From Colius striatus (taxonomy: Eukaryota; Chordata; Aves; Coliiformes; Coliidae), in contig NC_084768.1 in the NCBI RefSeq assembly GCF_028858725.1, forward strand, positions 29,232,664 to 29,296,663: a stretch of 64,000 nucleotides of DNA, written 5' to 3'. Positions 47,632 to 63,620 of this stretch are shown piece after piece. Every line of letters begins with the position of its first letter. Position 1 is the first letter of the stretch. The translations under genes and the position numbers were made by a program. A model generated the notes under the pieces. It was not told where the DNA came from. It worked only from the letters and a program-made list of their open reading frames with translations, and did no database searches.

Positions 47632-50600
47632 ATGATCCAGCAACAGCTGAGACAGCTCCTGCCAGAGGGGGAGGTGGGCCCTTGCCCTGCCTTTGCCTTG
47701 CTCGGCGGCTCGGTGGCAGCCCTGGTGATCTGGAAGTGGCTGCAGAAAAGGCAGATCCAGGAGAAAATAGAAGAGGCTCGAAGGACCCGGGATGAGGGCA
47801 TGAGGAAAATAGCTAAGGCTGTCCAGCAGTTCAGAGAGCAGGTAACCTATCCTTCTGGTGGGGGAGGGAGTCCCACTGGGGTACCTATTGATGTTGTTCT
47901 TCAGCTTCTCCTTCCAGCTCGTGCCTCCATAGCTTTCATAATGAGAAGTCCAGGGAAGATGTGCCAGCAGCCCTCAACTAGAGGAAAGGCTGCCTTGGGA
48001 GGAAGGGAGATGGCTGCTCTCCTCAAGCTGGATGGGATGCAGTGGGAGCCTGCAGCCAGGGAGATGGGAATTACTGAGTGAGAAGAGGTTTTGGACAACA
48101 CAGGTGGTGAAGCGTTGGACCTTCATTGACTCAAAACTCAGTTCTTTCAGGATCTAGAAATATCACTTGCCTCTATGGGTAGAAGCCAGAAAGCATTTTC
48201 CTCTTTCTAACTCTTCAGTTTACACATCTCTCCACACCTCTTGATCTTTGTCTCTAAAACCTGGTTTGTGGCTGGCTCTTGGAGAGAGCCGTCTCCCAAA
48301 GAGCTTTCATTAGACTTCCCAGCAAGTGAGACCTCCCAGCCCAGCAGACTGCCCAGAAGATGCTTGGCCTAATTTGACACTCCTGAAGCACAGGGCACTC
48401 AATGTCCCCTGGGAGCAACCAGGCAGGCACCCAAACAGCATGGATGTGGCCCTGAATTCCTCCTGCAACACTGATTTCTAAGCTCCTTCACTTCTGAGTA
48501 GGTACTGGTTCAACCAGCTTATGTTTTCACAGGTCACATACCTGGAGACAGAGCATACCAGCTACAGGTGATATGCATGCTTACAACTTGTTTTGTTAGA
48601 GATGTATCTCTACAAATATGATCTGAAAAAAGCTATTGGTTCGGACAACTGCCAGTGGTCTTCACCTGAGTAGACCTTACCCACCTGTGAGTCCCTGCTG
48701 ACTTCTTTGCAGTTGGCTGGGCTTGAGCTATCAGATGTTTGTCCTCAGACCAGGCTGATCCCATACTACCTGTACCCATCCTGAGGGGTGAAAGGCCAAC
48801 CTGAAACTTGTGTACAAGGACTGGGGAACCCTCTGCCCAGGCTGGTGGTTGCTCAGCTCGCTGTGGGTAAGTGCCACAGTGCCAGGAGGAATGCCTTGAT
48901 GTGAGGCACTGCCTTGTCCTCTGCTGCAGTGGATTCAGGAAGCTCTTCTACAGCTAGAGAGACAGCTGGGCTCCTCTTCATCACATTCATGACATCCAAA
49001 CTCAGGATGAAACACTCAACAGCACAAGCTCTGAACCCCCTCGTGCAGGATCTGCCTTTCCAGCAAGCTCTGTTGATAACGTTGGCAAAACTGATCCCCT
49101 CTGAGCTGAAGCTGCTGTCCTGGCATCCCTTTCCTCTGCCCCTTGCAGGTCCCCAGCGCCCAGACAGATGCCATCTTGTCACTGCCTCTGCTGGAACTCA
49201 CAAGGAGACTGCAGGAAGGGTCTCTGTCCCCCAAGACTGTCCTCTACACCTACTTAGAGAAGGTGAGTGACTGTGTGATGGCAAATCACTCTGTTCTCCA
49301 TGCTGTGGCCTGTGGGCTGGTGGTTGAGAAGAGCTGTTGGAGCTGCTGTGACAAGCCTTTAATATGGCAGATATCAGGAGAGAGAGATGAAAAGGCAGTG
49401 ATATCTTTGTCTCCTGGGTCAGTCCTGTCACTAGACAGTCCTTTGAGATGGCTTGAGCTGGGATGCTCTGGGGAGGGGGGTAACCACTCATGCCAAGCCA
49501 CTAGCCCTTGTTTTGAAGATCCAGATAGCTACTGAACGCACATGTGTAATGATGCTGACCTTAACTAACACTTATTCCTCCACATGCCTGGCAAAGGCCC
49601 TGGAAGTGACCAAGCAGACAAACTGCTTGCAGCATTTTATCCCAGAGTGTGAGGAGCAGCTCCAGGAAATACAAGAGCAGAGGGAGAAAGGGCTGCTCTA
49701 TGGCATTCCTGTCAGCATCAAGGATCACATCGGCTACAAGGTGATTCCCTTTGTGCCCGTGCAGTGTCTCACCATGAGCTGGGGCTGGGTGGTGAAGTGG
49801 TGGAACACAGAGAAGAGGGAAGGGGCCTGATCCCTCCCTGTTTATACCATGGGAAGCCTGGCTGGGTCTGAGGCTGTGGCCTTCCATCTCATTGCAACAG
49901 CAACCCTGCTAGGTAGAAGCCTCCATCAGCAAAAAAAACAAGGGGTGAATAGTTATACACCTGAATTATTTCTTCTCTGATAGATGAGACAGCACAGGCT
50001 GGGCTACATGGTGTTTTGGGCTACAACTTACAGACTTCTACTCAGAGGTTTGCAGTATCAGGGCTAAGGACACAGCTTGGCTTCTAGAAAGTCATTATAG
50101 GCAGGAATCATTAACTTTAAACGTGCTGCAGCCTGGCCAATGAGCTTCTTAGCAAAGAGCCTGTGCATGAGATGCACCAAGGACCTCCTGATGAGGATTG
50201 ACCACACACTCCTGAGCTGCATTTGTTAGGCAGTCTCCTCCATGTTAACCTGCCAACACAGTTAAGAGGGCTCTCAGCCCAAAGCAAGCCCCAAACACCA
50301 AGGCTAACTCAAAAAGGAGCACAGTGTGTTTGCCTGGGATGTATGTTCTCTCCCTGAACACCCACTGCTGGCTTGCCTTGGACAGCAGAACACTGCCTTT
50401 GATCATGGGCTAGTGCACCTTTGGAAATGCATCTGAGTCAGGGGAAAGAAACAACACAGAAAAGAGCAAAGGCAGCTTCAGGAGAAGCCTTAACCCTGTA
50501 AGGACTTGGCAGCCCTCTGCCAGGTATGGAAGGAGAAGGGATCCTTGGCCCTCCATGCAAGGAAGTGGGCTAGTACACACCCCCTCCCATTCCCCAGCAA

Positions 50601-53600
50601 TGGGGACACCAGGTCATCCTTCCAAAGCTGCAGGGGAACTGTGCTGTGTCCCTTCTGTCTGCAGGGGCACCTGTCGACCTGCGGGCTCGTGCAGTGCCTG
50701 GGCACCGTGGTGCAGGAGGACAGCGTCCTCGTCAAGGTTTTGAAGACACAGGGAGCCATCCCATTTGCAGTGACCAACGTGCCTCAATCCCTCTTCAAGT
50801 AACATACATCATTACAAATCTGTCTCCTGGTTGTGCTCCTGAAGCTAAAATCCAGCCTATAGGGCTCAGGACAGCATCCTTCCTGTCTCCTGAGATGTTG
50901 CCTGGATGAGTCTCATTGCCATCAGCTGCCAACAATCTCGATTCACCTGAAAGTAGCTTTCAGATAAGATTAAGAGGGGAAAAAAAACCCTACCATAACA
51001 TGAGAAATCAAGTGCACCTGTGCATGGGAGGGGAGGATTGGGAAGGGTGTCTTGAGGGATTTATGGGGATGGAAGGATGGAGTTGGTTGTGTCACATGAG
51101 CTCACTGCAAGCGAAAGCCAACAGACTCAAGGTATTAGGCTGCTCCTGACAGCCTGCTTGCTGCTTTTGTCTCCCCAGCTATGACTGCAGCAATCCCATC
51201 TTTGGCCAGACTCTGAACCCTCTCAACCCCCAGAAAAGCCCTGGGGGCTCCTCAGGAGGGGAGGGAGCTCTGATCGCAGGGGGAGGCTCCATCCTGGGCA
51301 TCGGCTCTGACATCGGCGGCAGCATCCGCCTGCCCTCCAGCTTCTGTGGGCTCTGTGGCCTCAAACCCACGGCCCAAAGGCTCAGGTAGGTGCTATGGTC
51401 AGCCCTTCCCACCTTGCAAGGAGGCTGCTAACTGTCAAACTCAGCCCCAGAGGCAAGGGACTGGGTGAGTACTGGAGGGGAGAAGAGAGGACAGTTTCTT
51501 AAGAGCCAGTGTGCTTTGCTCAGAACCTCTCCCAAGAGGCAGACTTGGGTTTTGTGGGGAAATGGTCATGTTTTCATTGTAAACCTGGCCTGGAGTTAAA
51601 AGGAAAAGGGAACTAGAGTGGTTAAAAAAATGCCAAAATGGAACAGTTTTGGTTAAACCAAAGAACAGCTTTGCTGGGGTTTAGGTTTGGGTTGGCTTGG
51701 GGTTTTTATCTTTGTTTTAATCCGACTTTGCAGCTTCACGTGGCTCAAATCAAATACCTCAAATAATTTCCTACTGCCTTGAGTCCTGATCTAAAAACCC
51801 CACAATGTTATTCAAATGTATTGGGAATATCTCAGCATTACTAAAATGAAAATAGCCTTCTGTTTCTTCTTCCACAGCCTCTCTGGAGCAAGTGGCCCCT
51901 TCAGTGGGATCCTGGCAGGTACAGCCATTTTTAGTTGCTTTTTTCTCTATGTGCTGTGAAGAGTTCTAGGCCTGAGGAAAGCATGAGACCACTAAGATCT
52001 GCCCAGAGCCCATCTGATCATCTCTTGCAGCCAATGTGGCTGTGCAGAAGGCTGGACCAGTGTTTGCTGAATGTGGGCATGTGTTTTCCTCCCACTCCAG
52101 TTCCCTGTGCACTGGGGCCGATGGCGAGGGACGTGGACAGCCTGGCCCTCTGCATGAAGGCACTGCTCTGCCAGGAGATGTTCCAGCTGGACCCCACTGT
52201 GCCCCCCATCCCCTTCAATGAGGAGGTGAGTCCTCAAGTCAGCAAGCCCTGGCTCTTTTGAGGGTGCTGCACACTCAACGTATGCGTTCTCACGAGGTTC
52301 AACAAGGGCAAGTGCAGAGTCCTGCACATGGGAAGGAACAACCCCATGCACCAGTAAAGGCTGGGGATTGACCTGCTGAAGAGCAGCTCTGCAGAGACAG
52401 ACCTGGGAGTGCTGGTTGGTAACAAACTGACCATGAGCCAGCAATGTGCCCTCGTGGCCAAGAAGGCCAATGGCATCCTGGGATGCATCAAGAAGAGTGT
52501 GGCCAGCAGGTCAAGGGAGGTTCTTCTCCCTCTCTACTCTGCCCTGGTGAGGCCTCATCTGGAGTCCTGTGTCCAGTTCTGGGCTCCTCAGCTCAAGAGG
52601 GACAGGGAAGTGCTGGAAAGAGGCCAGCTCAAGGCCACCAACATGATCAGGGGACTGGAACATCTTCCTTATGAGGAAAGGCTGCAGGAACTGGGGCTGC
52701 TCAGCCTGGAGAAGAGGAGACTGAGGGGAGATCTTATTAACACTTACAAATATCTAAATGGTGGGTGTCAGGAGGCTGGGGCATCACTTTTTTATGTTGT
52801 ATCTAGTGACAGGACAAGGGGTAATGGGATGAAGTTGGAACACAAAAAGCTCCATTTAAACACAAGGAAAAACTATTCTACTATGAGGTGAGGGAGCCCT
52901 GGCACAGGGTGCCCAGGGAGGCTGTGGAGGCTGCTTCCTTGGAGGTTTCCAAACTCACCTGAACACATTCCTATGTGTCCTGATTGAGGGGAACCTGCTT
53001 TAGCAGGGGGTTGGACTGGATGAGCTCTGGAGGTCCCTTCCAACCCCATGATTCCAACAGTTCTGTCATTCCTTTTCCTTCTGCAGCAGGTTTTCCCACC
53101 TCCAGCCTTCGCAGGAATGGCTGAATCTCCTGGTCTTGAGTGGGAAGGGAGGACTGGGAATGCTTAGGGGTGTCTCTTTGCTGCAGGTGTACTCGGGCCG
53201 TGCTGCTCTGAGGGTCGGGTACTACGACACGGACGGGTACTTCCCACTGCCGCCCGGCGTGAGGCGCGGCCTGCGGGACACCGCGGCGGCCCTGCGCCAG
53301 GCCGGGCACCAGGTCAGCACCCACAGCCCTGGCTTCACCCATCAGACACCAGGCACAGCCCCCAAACACAGCTAGGCGATAAATGACCTCCCAGAGTTAA
53401 GGGATTGGGTTACTACAGCCACGTAACGCGACACAGACCTCACGGGGAAACGGTACGAGCCATGAGAAAATGGAGCAGTTCTCTCATTGTGGGCACCGTG
53501 GCCTTGCTGAAACTGTTTGGAAGTTGTTTGTCTGCTCAGTCCCACAATTTATAGCCAAAACATAACTGTTTTGCCACTTGAAGGCTCTCTCCCTCAGCTG

Positions 53601-56600
53601 CTCCTCAGGCTGGTTTCAAAGGCTTCACAATAGATATGTGGGCACTGGCACTTTTAAATGCTTCTAACCCCTTGCTCACAATTCTCAGCGTTCAGCTCAA
53701 AGTCCAAATGGTGCTTATATGAAATAGGAAATGAGGATAGAGAGTTAGGGTCTATAAATGAGGAGGGGTAGAGCTCTAAGGAATGAGAAATGTCTGAAGG
53801 CTGCTATCACCAGGAGGGTAACAGATCCATCTCTGACCCCCTGATGGTTGTGGTCCACACTACACAGCAGCATCCCCAAAGTGCTGCGTTTGACTCTGGA
53901 AGATTGGCCTGGCACTTGTTTTTCTAGGCCTGTCCTTCCCCAGCAGAGCTCTGAGAAGTGTTTTTCCCCTTCCTTCCCCCATGCCCATTTAGAACTCCAT
54001 TCTTCCTGGGCCACGGGATGGGGAAATGCCTTCCCTCCATCCAGATCTACCTGTGGAAACATGTTAGTGATGGTCCTCATAGCAAAGTGGGTCCAGGTGT
54101 TTATTCTACTGGGGCAAGTGGGGAAACTGGAGCAGTTTCTGGCTCAGTGACTGCCTGGAGCGGGATGGAGGAAGAAACAGCTCTGGAGAGATCTCAGAGC
54201 TGAGCCAAATGGCTGTTAGGAAGAAATAATCCCACAGGGAGATGTCTGGGCTGGTAAAGGGTTGAACCAGGGCCCCAAGGAAGCTGCTGCTCTGCCTTTG
54301 AAGTACATCCACAGTTGGGCCTTGGAAGTTATTCACATCCCCAGGCTACCACATAATCATGTATTTTGGTGCAGCTGGTGCCTTTTTCTCCACCTCGGAT
54401 CCACTATGTCATGAACGAACTGTTTTTGAAGACGTTTTTTGCTGATGGAGGTCATGCTTGGTTGGACATGTTGTGAGTATGAGCCATTTGGCACCAGTGC
54501 TGTTAAAAAACCTCCATCTCCACATCCATAGGAACACCACACAGGCAAAACAAGCCCATCTCTCCCACCTCAAACAGGAGATAACTCGTGTTTCTGAGAA
54601 AGGGCAAACAACTTCTTTCTAATCATCTCTCAGCAGAGGAGATATTGTAGATCCAAGCCTGAAGTCACAAGTGAATTTCTGCAAGATCCCAAGGCTGGGG
54701 AAGAAGCTTCTGGCTCTCATTCTTAAACCTCTGGTGAGTCATTGGCCTCAGGCTCAAAGTAGAGTAGTGTCAGCAAGGCCTTGAGATGGTTGAAAGTGTG
54801 ATGGTGGTGAAAGACATCCTTATCTAAAACCACTTGGATTTCAGGCCACATCTCTTTTTGGAAGGTACTTTCTAGATCCCTGCTGGAATTATTCCACTGC
54901 AAAGGGAAGTGAGAGAAGGACCAACCAAGAGCTGTAAAAGATTAATGCAGAGCCCACAGCAAGTGGTTTGTCAAATGCCAGAGCCAGCAGCACCCAGTTT
55001 GCTACAGATTCATGCGTTGGGATACAGGGACGTGAGGCTGGAGTTTTATCCCTGTGCTGGAGGCAAAGATCACACACCTTCATGGGGACTCCTGGTGATC
55101 AATAAGGGCTGGACCTCACTGTTAGCCCTTTCACCTGAGCTGAGCAGCCTATTATAGGGCTTCTCCATCCTCCATTTCCTCCTCTCTGCTCAGTTAGGTT
55201 GTTCTCAGCTGACAGAATCGAGCTGCAGTGGGTTAAAGATGCACAGCTGAGGTGCTGAGGGATGTGGGTTAGTGATGGGCTTGGCAGTGCACAGTGAGCA
55301 GTTGGACTCCATGATCTTAAAAGTCCTTTCCAACTGAAATGATTCTATGAGTGGGAGGCAAGCAAAGTGCTTGGAAAGGTTTTGTTTCTGTGAGACAAGC
55401 AGCTAAAAAATGCTCTGAGTCGCCAGCCATAGAGAAAGGTGACTGGGTTCAAGTCAGTGCTTTCCTCTGTGAGCAGCAAACGCTGGGCTGTAAGACACAA
55501 ACTGGGAACCAACAGCCACGAGTCAGAAGAAAAGTTGATTCAGAACCATGAGGAGCATTTTTAATCATCATCATTCACCCTCAGTGCAGCATCCCCTGGG
55601 ACAGAGGCAGGACAGGCACAGGTTACTGCAGCCCCATGTCATCTCTCTAACAGGAACCTCTTGTCTCCCCAGTTTCCCCGCCTGGCTGAGTATCTGAGTG
55701 CCCTGAGTGGAATGAGGTAAGATGGCACAAGTCCACAAAAGTGAAAGGTCCCTTCTCTCAGTGTCCAGGAGGAGGGGCTGCAGTCACCACAGGCTCTGCC
55801 CTGCTCTCCCCAAGGGCTTTCCCTCCATCCAGGGCATGGCCTGAGCCTCCAGGAAGGCACATCCCCAGGGCTGCACTGCCCCTTGGTGTTACCCTGAGGA
55901 CTGAGAGTGCATGAGTTCATACAGGGAAGCTGTGGTGGAGATGAGTACAAAATCCAAGCTCACAAGAGAAACCTGCTTCCAGGCATTTGTTAATTGCTTG
56001 GCCAAATGCCAAGGGAAGCTTTAGATAAATTGTGAAAGGTGTGTTGGTTTAATTAACTGCTAAAATCACTCAGTCTTATCAACCTGAAGGATTATTTAAG
56101 CATTTCCTTCCCTTTTAAGGTTAAAAATATTGCTTTCTTTTCCACTTGCAGGTCGGTGAAGGAGATGTGGAATCATCAACATCAAATCCAGGTATGTTTT
56201 GAGGACTTTTCTCTCTGGCATCATGCTGTGACTTGAGGCTTTATGGCAAGAGCCAGGTCAGAGGGTCATCAGTTAGGAAAAGGCAGACACAACCATGCAG
56301 GGGGTGCTGGAGAGGAGACAAGACAGAGGGAAGGACACAAGAGAAATAGGAATCATAGAATGGTAGGGATTGGAAGGGACCTTTAGAGATCATCTAGTCC
56401 AACCCCTCTGCAGAAGCAGGGTCACCTAGATCAGGTCACACAGGAACATGTCCAGGTGGGTTTGAAGACCTCCAAGGAAGGAGCCTCCACAACCCCTCTG
56501 GGCAGCCTGTGCCAGGGCTCCCTCACCTCAACAGGGAAATAGTTTCTTCATATGTTTAAGTGGAACTTTTTGTGTTCCAGCTTCATCCCATTACCCCTTG

Positions 56601-58900
56601 TCCTGTCACTAGATACAACAGAAAAAAAAGTGATGCCCCAGCCTCCTGACACCCACCCTTTAGATATTTATAAATGTTGATAAGATCTCCCCTCAGTCTC
56701 CTCTTCTCCAGACTAAACAGCCCCAGTTCCCACAGCCTTTCCTCGTATGAAAGATGCTCCAGTCCCAAGATGGCCCTGTGCTGGCCTCTCTCCAGCACTT
56801 CCCTGTCCCTCTGGAGCTGAGGAGCCCAGAACTGGACACAGGACTCCAGATGAGGCCTCACCAGGGCAGAGTAGAGAGGGAGAAGAACCTCCCTTGACCT
56901 GCTGCCCACACTCTTGATGCATCCCAGGATGCCATTGGCCTTCTTGGCCACAAGGGCACATTGCTGGCTCATGGTCAGTTTATTATCAACCAGGACTCCC
57001 AGGTCTGTCTCTGCAGAGCTGCTCTCCAGCAGGTCAATCCCCAGACTGTACTGGTGCAGGGGGTTGTTGTTCCCAGATGCAGGACTCTGCCCTTGCCCTT
57101 GGTGAACCTCATGAGGTTCCTCTCTGCCCAACTCTCCAGCCTCTGGGGAATCAGCCCCTGCTCCCAGTTTGGTGTCACCAGCCAACTTGCTGAGGGTCAC
57201 TCTGTCCCCTCATCCAGGTCATTGATGAAGATGTTGAACAAGACTGGAATAGGGTAGATGTTGAACAAGACAAGGAATAGGGTAGATTGAGTTTTGAGTC
57301 AACCCAGACAGGACTTCATCAGTTGCCCACAGTGCCCAAACCCAAATACCCGTGTCCCACAGTCCCAGCACCATGATGGCTGTCCTGGGCAGTCTGGCCA
57401 TGTGCTGTGAGGGAGACACACGATGCCCTGCCTCTTCCCTCAAGCCTGGCTGCCTGCTGCTGCCTCCTTGGCTGTGCCAGAGCCTGGTGCATGGCCGGGG
57501 AGCCTGAGGCAGGGCCGTGGCTCCCGTGACGTCTGCGCTCTCCTCCCCAAGGCCTATCGCGCAGAGTTCATCGCCCGCTGGAGACAGCTGCGGCTGGACG
57601 TGCTGCTGTGCCCTGTCCTGGGGCCTGCCTTCACCACAGGGTACCCTGGCAGACTCCTCAGTAAGTGAGCCTGGCACCTGCTCAGGAGGGGAGGCAACCA
57701 CAGCGTTTGAGGCTGGTCAGAAACCTGGGAGCTTCAGCACCCGCTTGGGCATGTTATAGGCATTAGGAAGGCAAAATAACCACTGTAAGTAAAGCAGCCT
57801 GAGCAGGTGGGGACAGACACAGGGCTGAAGTGATCTGCTGGCAGTTGTTTCCAGCCCTGTGCAGTCCTTCCTCCCAGCAGCAGCCTGTTCTCAGAGGCTT
57901 CACTGAGCACATAAGGTGTACATTAGAAGGAAGAGGGGAGGCTGTGGCTACCTGTGCTCTCTCCTCTGCTCCCCTCAGCTGCCGTCTCCTCCACCATGCT
58001 GTACAATGTCTTGAACTTCCCTGCTGGGGTTGTACCTGTCAGCACCGTGACAGAGGCTGATGAGGAAGAGCTAAAGCTTTACCGAGGATGCTGCGATGAC
58101 CCCTGGGACCACACACTGAAACAGGTATGTGACAGGGAGAAAGGTGGAGCAGGGGCTGCTGATGGGGGCTCAAATCAGGGGCTCCTAAATGTCTCCATCA
58201 ACATGGGCACAGCACAGAACAATTCACCTCTTCTTTATACACCTTTTCCTAATCCTTTTTCTCCCAAGCCCTTAGAAACCCAAGTCCTCCAGCTTTGGGG
58301 GAGAGCCCCAATGTTGGATTATAGGCTGAAGCCAGGAAGGAGCTGTGCAGCAAGGCTTCCTTGTGACAGCCACATCGTGCAGCAAGGCTTCCTTGTGACA
58401 GCCACATCCCACTGCCCTGTGCTACACCCCTGCTGCTCCATGATGCCTTCTCCAGGCCTGGGCTGTCAGCACATCATGGATCAGGAATGAGCATGCTGAA
58501 GGAAAAGGGATGTGGCTGCAAGGCAGCTCAGAGCAGAGCTGTCTGGGACGTGGGCTGGGGAGGAGTTAAACATGCTGCCCAAGATTTGGCCATCGCTTCT
58601 ATCATGAGAACAGCAAGAGCCTTCCCTCTGCCCCAGTGTGCTAACAATGCTGGAATGCCAGGGCTCAGCCTCTAACCTCTCCACTCTAAGCCACAGGCCT
58701 AAAGCAAGTATCCACAAGCTGCTGAAGGTCTGAGCCCCCTGGCTGCACCCTCACCCTTTGTGCCCCCGTTGCAGGCTGTGACAGGAGCCGTGGGGCTGCC
58801 GGTGGCCGTGCAGTGCGTGGCTCTGCCGTGGCAGGACGAGCTGTGCCTTCGCTTCATGAAGGAGGTGGAGACCCTGAGCCGTGAGAAAAGAGCAGCATAA
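47632..58900 (+). CDS. FAAH-like amidase, tandem copy C (15 coding exons, 587 aa)
   Basis: Third complete amidase-signature gene. Exons: 47632-47841, 49149-49262, 49597-49740, 50665-50798, 51179-51385, 51878-51918, 52101-52225, 53187-53312, 54375-54472, 54634-54733, 55673-55716, 56152-56191, 57552-57660, 57979-58124, 58775-58900. Introns are GT-AG and the frame closes over 1,764 nt. The start MIQQQL is followed by a hydrophobic anchor (about residues 20-37) and an EEARRTRD helix shared with copy B. The triad is Lys150 (VSIKD), Ser225 (GGSSGGE) and Ser249 (DIGGSIRLP), with a normal oxyanion loop. Exon 5 and most of exon 7 are nearly identical to copy B, whereas exon 8 is strongly diverged and very GC-rich. 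The exon 10 acceptor is a tandem CAGCAG. Intron 7 holds a + strand CR1 and intron 12 a closely related minus-strand CR1. It is predicted to be an active amidase; the substrate is not evident from sequence. Confidence 0.92.
52290..53077 (+). mobile_element. CR1 LINE fragment with open RT tail in copy C intron 7
   Basis: About 790 bp of CR1. An open frame at 52409-52891 encodes the ORF2 C-terminal part ([20 protein letters not shown], then [19 protein letters not shown]). It ends at GATTCCAACAGTTCTGTCATT. The open frame and its close match to the 56.4 kb copy suggest a fairly young insertion. Confidence 0.92.
55232..55352 (+). mobile_element. Short CR1 LINE 3' end in copy C intron 10
   Basis: The last 120 bp of a CR1: AGCTGAGGTGCTGAGGGATG, TTAGTGATGGGCTTGGCAG, ending AAATGATTCTATGA. 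Confidence 0.82.
56351..57290 (-). mobile_element. CR1 LINE fragment with open RT tail in copy C intron 12
   Basis: About 940 bp of reversed CR1 starting AATCATAGAATGGTAGGG. Its 205-codon open frame (57200-56583) carries the same ORF2 tail as the 52.3 kb copy. The far end has a short direct duplication (GGTAGATGTTGAACAAGAC region). It is inverted relative to the intron 7 copy. Confidence 0.92.
58345..58408 (+). repeat. Perfect 32 bp tandem duplication in copy C intron 14
   Basis: Two identical adjacent copies of a 32 bp unit (58345-58376 and 58377-58408) beginning GTGCAGCAAGGCTTCC. The lack of any mismatch implies a recent duplication. Confidence 0.85.
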
Positions 58901-59141
58901 GCCCCTTCAAGCCCAGAGATCACAGGGAAGAGAGAAGGAACAGGACTGGCTTAAGATGGGTACAAGCGAAGACAAATCGATGAACAGCTCTGTCCTGGAG
59001 GGATGGGCATGGATGGGGGGGGTCATCCTGCTTTCCATCTCTGCTGCCCCTGAGACAACAGGATTACAAAAGCTCAACAGTATTTTCTTACTAGCACTGG
59101 AGAAACTTCATCTGGATGTAAGCATGGGCTGCCCTGCAAGG

Positions 59142-59147
59142 AATAAA
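59142..59147 (+). terminator. Poly(A) signal of FAAH-like copy C
   Basis: AATAAA lies 241 bp after the stop of copy C, followed by a T-rich region. It implies a short 3' UTR that ends before the NSUN4 transcript end. Confidence 0.7.
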
Positions 59148-59265
59148 GCCCTGTCTGCTCACCTATCACTCTTATTTAGCTCACAAAAATTAAATGTATC
59201 TACTAAGCAACTCCTTCCACCCTCCAGTAATGCTTCACTGATGGCTTGGATTGCATGAGTGCACT

Positions 59266-59271
59266 TTTATT
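59266..59271 (-). terminator. Poly(A) signal of NSUN4
   Basis: TTTATT on the + strand reads AATAAA on the minus strand about 515 bp beyond the NSUN4 stop. It is the first canonical signal I found downstream of the stop, and it lies about 120 bp from the poly(A) signal of copy C on the other strand. Confidence 0.5.
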
Positions 59272-59786
59272 ACTTACAGTCATAGAAACACCTTCTCACC
59301 AAATAGCACCCATCATGGGAGTGTTCACACCTTCCCCCAGTCCCAGCTTTCCTCTCCACCAGGGATGGCAGCACTCACTGGCCCTTCCACAGCACCAAGC
59401 TCCTGCCACCACCAGATCTCCAGCATCCCACAGAGCTTTCCAGATGGTGCTTGTTAACCCAAACCTGCTCATGTAGGATGAAAGCAGTCAGGAGGGAGAG
59501 AGCAGCATCCACACGGGGGCATTTACCCTGTCCTGAGATGGAGGGACAAATCCTTCCTCTGGCAAGATCTCTCTCTTTTTTCCTAGATTAAACATCCCAG
59601 TTTCAAATAGATAAAACATTCACGAGACTCCACAGCAGGTCTGGCATGTGTCTCTATACCTGCAGTAAAAAGACAAGGCTTCCTCTGTTCCATTTCAGGA
59701 AGAAAAGATAAATACAAAGCAGTTGTTCTCTCCCTGGGAAGGGGGGGTATTTCCTGAGAGGCAGCAGCCAGGGCCCGTCCCCCCTT

Positions 59787-63510
<3,724 letters not shown>

Positions 63511-63620
63511 CGCGCCGCTCCGCCTCTTCCGGGGCGGGCACGGCCCAGGCAACAACCCCCCGGCGGGGAGACCGGGCAGCAGCTGCTGGAGGGGATCCGG
63601 CACCAGGGCCGGGAGAAAAA

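Noticed and set aside
52409-52891. 160-codon open frame on the + strand
   Set aside because: Also CR1 ORF2 tail; listed as a mobile element.
56583-57200. 205-codon open frame on the minus strand
   Set aside because: It is the C-terminal part of a CR1 LINE ORF2, not a host gene.
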